23,488 nt of DNA from an uncultured Clostridia bacterium (lineage in GTDB: Bacteria > Bacillota > Clostridia > Christensenellales > CAG-138), in NCBI GenBank assembly GCA_937894955.1, contig CALAXO010000002.1, positions 1-23,488 of the forward strand. The letters are read 5' to 3'. Positions 15,737 to 21,502 of this stretch are shown in pieces. Under the pieces are notes generated by a model, which had not been told where the DNA came from, did no database searches, and saw only the letters and a program-made list of their open reading frames with translations. The translations under genes were made by a program, and so were the position numbers. Position 1 is the first letter of the stretch; every line of letters starts with the position of its first letter.

Positions 15737-15784
15737 CATCAAGTACATCGAACAGAAAAAATCAAAATATATGAAAAAAGGGGG

Positions 15785-15813
15785 TTGACATCTCCCTGCT
15801 CAAGTGCTAAAAT
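15785..15813 (+). promoter_or_regulatory. Promoter of the tRNA-Pro gene
   Basis: TTGACA (15785-15790), a 17-base spacer and TAAAAT (15808-15813) form a near-perfect SigA-type promoter about 50 bases before the mature tRNA start. Confidence 0.9.
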
Positions 15814-15865
15814 ACTCATCGTTCGCGAGAGAACAGTGTTCGAAGGGTGAACAACCACCGAGTAT

Positions 15866-15942
15866 CTGGGTGTAGCGCAGTTTGGTAGCGTGCTTGAATG
15901 GGGTTCAAGAGGCCGGAAGTTCGAATCTTCTCACCCAGACCA
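15866..15942 (+). tRNA. tRNA-Pro with anticodon GGG
   Basis: The 77-base sequence folds as a full cloverleaf. The acceptor stem is CTGGGTG with CACCCAG, followed by A73 and an encoded CCA. The D stem pairs GCGC with GCGT. The anticodon stem is CTTGA with TCAAG around the loop ATGGGGT, so the anticodon is GGG (15900-15902), reading CCC/CCU proline codons. The T arm is GGAAG-TTCGAAT-CTTCT. It is a single tRNA gene with its own promoter and terminator, set between the membrane protein gene and the iron-sulfur scaffold gene. Confidence 0.96.
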
Positions 15943-15945
15943 TCT

Positions 15946-15975
15946 AAGAGTCGATTTTTATCGGCTCTTTTTTCT
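15946..15975 (+). terminator. Intrinsic terminator of the tRNA-Pro gene
   Basis: AAGAGTCGAT (15946-15955) and ATCGGCTCTT (15960-15969) form a 10-bp stem with one wobble pair and a TTTT loop, followed at once by a run of T. It starts four bases after the encoded CCA. Confidence 0.92.
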
Positions 15976-16024
15976 GTTTATGAACGGTATTCAAATTTTT
16001 TACACAGATTTCAAAAATAATATC

Positions 16025-16052
16025 TTGAAAATCGGGAAGAATATGATAAAAT
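16025..16052 (+). promoter_or_regulatory. Promoter of the scaffold/GGGtGRT unit
   Basis: TTGAAA (16025-16030), a 16-base spacer and TAAAAT (16047-16052) lie 35 bases before the next start codon. The tRNA terminator just upstream means this unit needs its own promoter. Confidence 0.65.
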
Positions 16053-16086
16053 AAAGCCGATTTTTAAGGATGAAAGGAAACCGACA

Positions 16087-16779
16087 ATGGAATATACACA
16101 TGAGGTGAACAATATGTGCTTCGTTCGCAAGGGCGCGGTGCATGATCCTGCCCCCATTCCCGAAGAGGGCAATTGGGTTAAAGCAAAGCAAATTTCAGAC
16201 ATCAGCGGCTTCACGCACGGTGTCGGTTGGTGTGCGCCGCAGCAGGGCGCATGTAAGCTCACTCTGAACATCAAGAACGGCATTATAGAAGAGGCTCTTA
16301 TCGAGACTGTCGGGTGCAGCGGCATGACTCATTCCGCCGCAATGGCCGCCGAGATCCTTGCAGGCAAAACGATTCTCGAAGCTCTCAATACCGACCTTGT
16401 CTGCGATGCTATAAACACCGCCATGCGTGAGTTGTTTTTGCAGATAGTTTACGGACGCAGCCAGAGTGCATTCTCTCAGGATGGACTTGCGATCGGAGCC
16501 GGACTCGAAGACCTCGGCAAGGGGCTTCGCAGCATGATCGGCACGACTTACAGCACACGCGAAAAAGGCGCAAGATATCTTGAATTGACCGAAGGCTATG
16601 TCACAAAGCTTGCCCTTGATGCAAATGATGAGATAATCGGTTATCAGTTTGTCAACCTCGGCAAAATGATGGAAGCCATAGGCAAAGGCGCAACGCCGAA
16701 CGAGGCCTATGAAAAGTTCCTGAGCACCTACGGCAGGTTCAACGAAGCTGCAAAGGTTATCGACCCCAGAAAAGAATGA
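16087..16779 (+). CDS. Iron-sulfur cluster scaffold-like protein (NifU/IscU N-terminal type)
   Basis: The 230-residue protein resembles IscU/NifU scaffolds, on which iron-sulfur clusters are built before transfer. Candidate cluster ligands are C49 (GVGWCAPQQGACKLTL), C77 (ETVGCSGMTHSAAMAAEIL, like the GCxxxxAS of IscU) and C106 (LVCDAI). C56 and C11 are also present. The final 80 residues (about 150-230) go beyond a plain IscU and may form a second domain. An AAAGGAA site precedes the start. It is followed 14 bases later by the GGGtGRT-family gene, the usual partner of this subfamily, so the two are probably co-expressed. The client protein is unknown and a role beyond general cluster assembly is possible. 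Confidence 0.8.
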   Translation: MEYTHEVNNMCFVRKGAVHDPAPIPEEGNWVKAKQISDISGFTHGVGWCAPQQGACKLTLNIKNGIIEEALIETVGCSGMTHSAAMAAEILAGKTILEALNTDLVCDAINTAMRELFLQIVYGRSQSAFSQDGLAIGAGLEDLGKGLRSMIGTTYSTREKGARYLELTEGYVTKLALDANDEIIGYQFVNLGKMMEAIGKGATPNEAYEKFLSTYGRFNEAAKVIDPRKE

Positions 16780-16793
16780 AATGAGGTGCTGTT

Positions 16794-17792
16794 ATGATTA
16801 ATTTTGAAGGATATTCCAGAAGGATCGACAAGATTAACTCTGTTCTCGGTGAATACGGGATCGAGAGCCTTGAAGCGGCGCAGCAGGTCGTTTCCGATAA
16901 GGGAATCGATGTCCGTTCAATCGTGCTCGGAATTCAGCCCATTGCTTTTGAAAATGCAGTTTGGGCATACACCGTCGGTGCTGCGATTGCAATCAAGGCA
17001 GGCGCAAAAAATGCAGCTGAAGCCGCAGAGTATATCGGAAAAGGCCTTCAGGCGTTCTGCATCCCCGGTTCGGTTGCGGATCAGCGTAAAGTCGGCCTCG
17101 GTCACGGCAATCTCGGTGCAATGCTGCTGAACGAAAACACAAAGTGCTTTGCATTCCTCGCAGGTCATGAGAGTTTCGCTGCTGCCGAGGGTGCCATCGG
17201 AATTGCAAAAACCGCAAACAAAGTTCGCAAAACTCCGCTTAAGGTCATCCTTAACGGACTCGGCAAAGATGCTGCTTATATTATCTCCCGCATCAACGGT
17301 TTCACCTTTGTTGAAACAAACTATGATTACTGCACCGGTGAGCTTCATGTTGTCAGCGAAAAAGCATTCAGCAGCGGTGAACGCAGCGCAGTTCGCTGTT
17401 ACGGCGCGGACGATGTAAACGAGGGTGTTGCAATAATGAGGTTTGAGGATGTTGATGTTTCCATCACCGGCAATTCAACCAATCCCACCCGCTTTCAGCA
17501 TCCGGTTGCAGGCACTTACAAAAAGCTCTGCGTTGAAAACGGAAAGAAATACTTTTCCGTTGCTTCCGGCGGCGGTACGGGCAGAACACTTCACCCTGAC
17601 AACATGGCGGCAGGTCCTGCCAGCTACGGTCTGACCGATACTATGGGACGTATGCACTCCGATGCCCAGTTCGCGGGCAGCAGCTCCGTTCCTGCGCATG
17701 TTGAAATGATGGGGCTTATCGGCATGGGCAACAACCCCATGGTGGGCGCAACCGTTGCAGTTGCTGTTGCCGTTGAGGAAGCAGCAAAATAA
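16794..17792 (+). CDS. GGGtGRT-family protein of unknown function
   Basis: The 332-residue protein carries the motif that names its family, GGGTGRT at residues 259-265 (in SVASGGGTGRTLHPDNMAAG). Other notable stretches are VADQRKVGLGHGNLGAMLL (about 94-112), FLAGHESFAAAEGAIGIAKT and the Gly-rich end GLIGMGNNPMVGATVAVAVAVEE. There is no signal peptide or clear membrane segment, so it is likely cytoplasmic. A GAGGTG ribosome site lies in the short gap after the scaffold gene. The biochemical role is not known to me. Its pairing with an iron-sulfur scaffold suggests a metal- or cluster-related function. A terminator follows at 17827, which closes the two-gene unit before the ornithine operon. 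Confidence 0.9.
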   Translation: MINFEGYSRRIDKINSVLGEYGIESLEAAQQVVSDKGIDVRSIVLGIQPIAFENAVWAYTVGAAIAIKAGAKNAAEAAEYIGKGLQAFCIPGSVADQRKVGLGHGNLGAMLLNENTKCFAFLAGHESFAAAEGAIGIAKTANKVRKTPLKVILNGLGKDAAYIISRINGFTFVETNYDYCTGELHVVSEKAFSSGERSAVRCYGADDVNEGVAIMRFEDVDVSITGNSTNPTRFQHPVAGTYKKLCVENGKKYFSVASGGGTGRTLHPDNMAAGPASYGLTDTMGRMHSDAQFAGSSSVPAHVEMMGLIGMGNNPMVGATVAVAVAVEEAAK

Positions 17793-17826
17793 TTCCGCCT
17801 TTTTACCGAATTCATCTTCGGACAGC

Positions 17827-17873
17827 GCACCGATTCCCGGCAATTGCCTTTGGAGTCGGTGCTTTAATTCTTT
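17827..17873 (+). terminator. Intrinsic terminator after the GGGtGRT gene
   Basis: GCACCGATTC (17827-17836) and GAGTCGGTGC (17853-17862) form a 10-bp stem with one wobble. The loop holds the palindrome GGCAATTGCC, and TTTAATTCTTT follows. Confidence 0.8.
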
Positions 17874-17952
17874 GCGGCCGAATATGCCGCTCGTTTTGAT
17901 GACGATGATAAAAACTTTCCTGCTTAATGCAAAATGAATAACAGTGAAGGTG

Positions 17953-17981
17953 TTCCATTATTTGAATCAATGTGGTATAAT
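17953..17981 (+). promoter_or_regulatory. Probable promoter of the ornithine degradation operon
   Basis: A perfect TATAAT (17976-17981) is preceded by TGG, giving an extended -10 element. The -35 region (TTCCAT at 17953-17958, 17-base spacing) is poor, as is common for extended -10 promoters that rely on an activator. It predicts a leader of about 155 bases before ord. Confidence 0.65.
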
Positions 17982-18004
17982 GTGCCTGTATTGAAGCGGC
18001 ATCG

Positions 18005-18118
18005 TAATATTGATAATATTATTTGCCTTAAAAAGTTAAGAAATGATTGAATAATCTGTTTTTGAGCAAAGCCGTTTCCGCATTTATTCAAGAACAGTCT
18101 CAATCATCACTTGCTCAA
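18005..18118 (+). promoter_or_regulatory. Structured leader upstream of ord
   Basis: The leader contains a 7-bp A/T hairpin (18005-18011 with 18015-18021) and three perfect 8-base complementarities. These are ATGATTGA (18043-18050) with 18100-18107, TTGAATAA (18047-18054) with 18084-18091, and TTGAGCAA (18062-18069) with 18111-18118. The first two overlap and exclude each other, while the third crosses both as in a pseudoknot. The last arm lies 12 bases before the AGGAGG site. It does not match a cobalamin riboswitch that I can recognise. Function is inferred only from the pattern. Confidence 0.4.
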
Positions 18119-18143
18119 CAGCACATATTCAGGAGGAAATTAT

Positions 18144-19190
18144 ATGGAAAATGTAAAAGTGGCTCTTTGGGGCTTCGGAGCAATGGGTTCAGGCATTGCT
18201 AAGGTTCTTTTAAGAAAAAAAGGTGTTGATATCGTCGGTGTATGCGACATTCATCCCGCACGCGTCGGCAGGAGCATTTACGAACTGCTCGAGATCGATC
18301 GCGGTTCCCGCGATGATGTTCTTGTTAACCCCAAAATCGAAGAAGTTGTCCACGACGGCAACTGCGATATCTGCGTTATTGCAACCGATTCCTTTACCCG
18401 CAAAGCCTTCAGCAAAATTAAATTTGTTGTTGAGCAGAATGTAAACGTTGTTTCCACTGCGGAAGAAATGAGCTTCCCCATGGCACAGGAACCCGAGCTT
18501 TCCGCCGAAATGGACAGGCTTGCAAAAGAGCACGGCGTTTCCATCCTCGGCACCGGCATCAACCCCGGCCTTATGATGGATCTTCTTGCAATTTGCCTCA
18601 GCGGCTGCATGACCGATGTTGAAAAGGTTACCTGCCGCAGGGTCAACAGTCTGTCCCCCTTTGGTCCCGCCGTTATGGAAGAACAGGGCGTCGGTCTCAG
18701 TGTTGACGACTTCAACACCGGTGTTGAAAACGGAACTCTGGCGGGTCACGTCGGCTTTGCGGAGTCCATCGGCATGATCGCAAAGGCTATCGGCTGGAAA
18801 GTTGACAAATTCGAACAGCAGATGTCCGCCATCGTAACCGGCGTTGACAGGAAATCCCCTTACGGCTTTGCAAAAGCAGGCGATGTTGCGGGCGTTAATA
18901 TGACAGGCCAGGGTTATGTTGACGGTGAAGTCAAAATTGATATGGTTCATCCGCAGCAAATCGAACCCGAAATGGAAGGTACCCATACCGGTGACTATAT
19001 CGTGCTTGAAGGCTCTCCCGAGGTTAACATGAGCGTCCGTCCCGAAGTTGACGGCGGCATCGGCACCATTGCCATGGTCGTAAACATGATTCCTCACGTT
19101 ATCAATGCACGCCCCGGCCTCAAGACCATGCTCGATCTCCCCGTTCCCCACGCGATCATGGGCGATTTCAGAGATTATATCGAAAGATAA
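18144..19190 (+). CDS. ord: 2,4-diaminopentanoate dehydrogenase
   Basis: Ord oxidatively deaminates 2,4-diaminopentanoate to 2-amino-4-oxopentanoate with NAD(P)+, the third step of ornithine fermentation. The start at 18144 gives 348 residues and follows a perfect AGGAGG (18131-18136); the frame extends to 18111 without a ribosome site. The Rossmann motif GFGAMGSG is at residues 10-17, followed by VDIVGVCDIHPARVGR. The middle has LGTGINPGLMMDLL, and the dihydrodipicolinate-reductase-like C-terminal half has the Ord-typical TGVDRKSPYGFAKAGDVAGV. It is the first gene of the ord-ortA-ortB-oraS-oraE unit. Confidence 0.95.
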   Translation: MENVKVALWGFGAMGSGIAKVLLRKKGVDIVGVCDIHPARVGRSIYELLEIDRGSRDDVLVNPKIEEVVHDGNCDICVIATDSFTRKAFSKIKFVVEQNVNVVSTAEEMSFPMAQEPELSAEMDRLAKEHGVSILGTGINPGLMMDLLAICLSGCMTDVEKVTCRRVNSLSPFGPAVMEEQGVGLSVDDFNTGVENGTLAGHVGFAESIGMIAKAIGWKVDKFEQQMSAIVTGVDRKSPYGFAKAGDVAGVNMTGQGYVDGEVKIDMVHPQQIEPEMEGTHTGDYIVLEGSPEVNMSVRPEVDGGIGTIAMVVNMIPHVINARPGLKTMLDLPVPHAIMGDFRDYIER

Positions 19191-19287
19191 CAAATTATAA
19201 ACTTTACTCGGTTTTATGCGTCTCCCCGCCGCACTCCCGTTAAAGCAGAGAGATTCAAAAACCGCTTAAAATAATTCGGAGGTTTTT

Positions 19288-19590
19288 ATGGCAAAGAAAG
19301 GCGATTGGGTTCAGATTCACAACATCGTTCTGACCCCGGAAGAACGTTCGAGCGCATTGCCCGAGGATACGAAATCTCATCCCCTTGAAATGTGGGTAAA
19401 AGGCTATTTGCAGCAGGACGAAGCACAAGTCGGCGATGAAGTCGAAGTCATTACCCGCACCGGCCGTCATGCGACGGGCAAACTCGTGAACGAAGCTCCT
19501 TATTTTGAGCATAATTTCGGCTTCCTGATTCCCGAAGTTCTCAAAATCGGCGATATGGTTCGCGAAATCACTTTCGGAGGTAACGAATGA
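19288..19590 (+). CDS. ortA: 2-amino-4-oxopentanoate thiolase, alpha subunit
   Basis: OrtA is the small subunit of the thiolase that cleaves 2-amino-4-oxopentanoate with CoA to alanine and acetyl-CoA. The 100-residue protein starts MAKKGDWVQIHNIVLTPEER and contains MWVKGYLQQDEAQVGDEVEV and GRHATGKLVNEAPYFEHNFG, typical of the family. A GGAGG site precedes the ATG. It lies 97 bases after ord and its stop overlaps the ortB start in ATGA, so the two subunits are coupled in translation. Confidence 0.94.
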   Translation: MAKKGDWVQIHNIVLTPEERSSALPEDTKSHPLEMWVKGYLQQDEAQVGDEVEVITRTGRHATGKLVNEAPYFEHNFGFLIPEVLKIGDMVREITFGGNE

Positions 19591-20987
19591 TGAAAGACAA
19601 CAGCTATGCGGCAATTATGGCGCGGAAGAATGAAATCATTCGCAACTCTGTCGGCATGGACTACGAAAGTTTTGAAAAACCCGGCATCGGCTTCGATTAC
19701 GAAGCTATGATGGCCGCAACCGGTTATACCCTTCCCGAGCTGCAGCGCGTTCAGGCTCTGTTCAGTGTCGGCAATACGCCGCTCATCGAGCTGCGCAATC
19801 TCACCACACTCGCAAGGAAGTGCGCTCCTGCCGGCAAAGGCGCAAGGATTTTCATCAAGGACGAAGCAACCAACCCCAGCGGCAGCTTTAAAGCAAGGCG
19901 TTCCTGCACAAGCGTTTATCAGGCAAAAAAACTTGGTTACAAGGGTGTGGTCACCGCAACCAGCGGCAATTACGGCGCAGCAGTTGCCTGCCATGCCGCA
20001 ATGGCGGGACTTAAATGCATCGTTGTTCAGGAATGTTACGACAGCCGCGGAGTAGGTCAGCCGGAAATCATTGAAAAAGCACGCAAATGCGAAGCTCTCG
20101 GCGCAGAAGTTGTCCAGCTCACGGTCGGTCCCGAGCTTTTCAGCACGGTTCTCCGCCTGCTTGAGGAAACGGGCTATTTCAACGCTTCCCTCTACACCCC
20201 GTTCGGCATTGCAGGTGTTGAAACTTTGGGTTATGAAATCGCTCAGCAGTTCCGCGCAAAGTTTGATCGTGATCCCGATGTTGTTGTCTGCACCAATGCG
20301 GGCGGCGGCAACCTCACCGGCACTGCACGCGGTCTGCGCAAAGCCGACTGTCATGCAAAAGTTATCGGTGCAAGCGTCAACCTCACCGGCCTGCACATGG
20401 CAAGTGATGCTCAGTTCAACAAAAAGAGCTTCACAACCGGGCACACGGGCTTCGGCGTTCCGTTCTGTGTAAACCCGGATCGTTCCGATGTCCCCCGCAG
20501 TGCGGCACGTCCCCTTCGCTACATGGACAGGTATGTTACCGTTTCCCAAGGCAGCGTATTCTTCATCACCGAAACTCTCGCTTCCCTCGAAGGCCTCGAA
20601 AAGGGACCCGCAGGCAACACTGCTCTTGCAGCAGCATTCCGTCTTGCTCAGGAAATGGACGAAGATCAGTGCATCGTTGTTCAGGAGACCGAATATACCG
20701 GCGCAGGCAAACATATCAATCCTCAGCTTTCGTTTGCAAGGCAGAACGGCATCGACATCCACTTCGGCGACCCCAAGGATGAGATACCCGGCAAAAACAT
20801 CGTTCTGCCCGCACACCCGAGCCTTATACGGGTTGATGATGTTGATCTTGACCGCGTTCGCAGATCCAATATCAAGAACGCCGTCGGAACGCACAAGGAT
20901 GAGCTTACCGATGACGACATTCGCTACCTTGTTGAAGAAACCAACAGCAACGAAGAATTTGTCCGCAGCGTTATAGCCGGACTGTAA
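19587..20987 (+). CDS. ortB: 2-amino-4-oxopentanoate thiolase, beta subunit (PLP-dependent)
   Basis: OrtB is the PLP-containing catalytic subunit of the thiolase. The 466-residue protein is a fold-type II, threonine-synthase-like enzyme. The PLP lysine is K102 in KDEATNPSGSFKARRS, and the phosphate-binding Gly-rich loops include TSGNYGAAVACHAAM and CTNAGGGNLTGTARG. The N-terminus and the late segment ETEYTGAGKHINPQ fit the OrtB family. A GGAGG site sits in the end of ortA, six bases from the ATG. Two ATGs in tandem leave the exact start uncertain by one codon. Confidence 0.95.
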   Translation: MMKDNSYAAIMARKNEIIRNSVGMDYESFEKPGIGFDYEAMMAATGYTLPELQRVQALFSVGNTPLIELRNLTTLARKCAPAGKGARIFIKDEATNPSGSFKARRSCTSVYQAKKLGYKGVVTATSGNYGAAVACHAAMAGLKCIVVQECYDSRGVGQPEIIEKARKCEALGAEVVQLTVGPELFSTVLRLLEETGYFNASLYTPFGIAGVETLGYEIAQQFRAKFDRDPDVVVCTNAGGGNLTGTARGLRKADCHAKVIGASVNLTGLHMASDAQFNKKSFTTGHTGFGVPFCVNPDRSDVPRSAARPLRYMDRYVTVSQGSVFFITETLASLEGLEKGPAGNTALAAAFRLAQEMDEDQCIVVQETEYTGAGKHINPQLSFARQNGIDIHFGDPKDEIPGKNIVLPAHPSLIRVDDVDLDRVRRSNIKNAVGTHKDELTDDDIRYLVEETNSNEEFVRSVIAGL

Positions 20988-20990
20988 TTC

Positions 20991-21095
20991 GTATCACGTT
21001 GTATCACGGCGGCATTAACCATTTTAATGCTGCATAGACCGAACCCCCATGCGGTGCGTCGGATTTCCGCTTTTCGGCTCGTTCCCGCGCCGCAT
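20991..21095 (+). other. ortB-oraS gap with a short direct repeat and two stem-loops
   Basis: The 149-base gap holds no gene. GTATCACG occurs twice (20991-20998 and 21001-21008). One stem-loop has GCGGCATTAA (21009-21018) with TTAATGCTGC (21024-21033). A second has ATGCGGTGCG (21049-21058) with CGCGCCGCAT (21086-21095). Each stem has 10 pairs with one wobble. No T-run follows either, so they may stabilise or process the operon mRNA and so adjust the ratio of thiolase to aminomutase. Confidence 0.5.
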
Positions 21096-21136
21096 ATCCC
21101 CCATGGTTGAGACATTATCTGCAAAAGGGAGAATAT

Positions 21137-21502
21137 ATGAAAAGAACCGATGATTTTCAGGAACGCAGAGCTCATCTTGCAAATCTGACCGATGATCAGC
21201 TTGAAGCAAGATTTTGGGAGCTTGCAAACGAGCTCGTTGACCCTCTCCTCAAAATGGGCTACGAGTACACCTCACCCGCCGTTGAACGTTCCGTTCTGCT
21301 GCGCATGGGATTTTCTTCCATCGAAGCAAAAGCCATTGTTGACGGCTGCATCGAACATAACCTCATTGCGCATGGCGCAGGCAACGTGATTTATCGCCTT
21401 GCAAAAGCGCAGAACTCCGAAATCCGCCCGGCTGGACTCGCGCTTGCCGACGGCAAGCTTTGGTATGAAGCTGAAAAACTTTTTGACGGAGGCAACAACT
21501 GA
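21137..21502 (+). CDS. oraS: D-ornithine 4,5-aminomutase, S subunit
   Basis: OraS is the small subunit of the adenosylcobalamin- and PLP-dependent aminomutase that turns D-ornithine into 2,4-diaminopentanoate. Starting at 21137 (MKRTDDFQERRAHLANLTDDQ) gives 121 residues, the family length. AGGGAG lies five bases upstream; a longer frame to 21107 has no ribosome site. The sequence contains ARFWELANELVDPLLKMGYEYTSPAVERSVLLRMGF, typical of OraS. Its stop overlaps the oraE start in TGATG, as expected for two subunits of one complex. Confidence 0.94.
   Translation: MKRTDDFQERRAHLANLTDDQLEARFWELANELVDPLLKMGYEYTSPAVERSVLLRMGFSSIEAKAIVDGCIEHNLIAHGAGNVIYRLAKAQNSEIRPAGLALADGKLWYEAEKLFDGGNN

Noticed and set aside
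15866..15942. tRNA-Pro as the attachment site of an integrated element
   Set aside because: No integrase gene, recombination genes or second copy of the tRNA 3' end is present in the window.
17982..18054. Possible leader peptides in the ord leader: a TTG-started frame ending at 18050 and a three-codon ATG-ATT-GAA-TAA at 18043-18054
   Set aside because: Neither has a ribosome-binding site, and the longer frame's GTG abuts the -10 box. The sequence is better explained by RNA pairing.
17982..18143. Cobalamin riboswitch ahead of the B12-dependent operon
   Set aside because: I looked for the conserved cobalamin-riboswitch core and saw none; the leader is also shorter than usual for that class.
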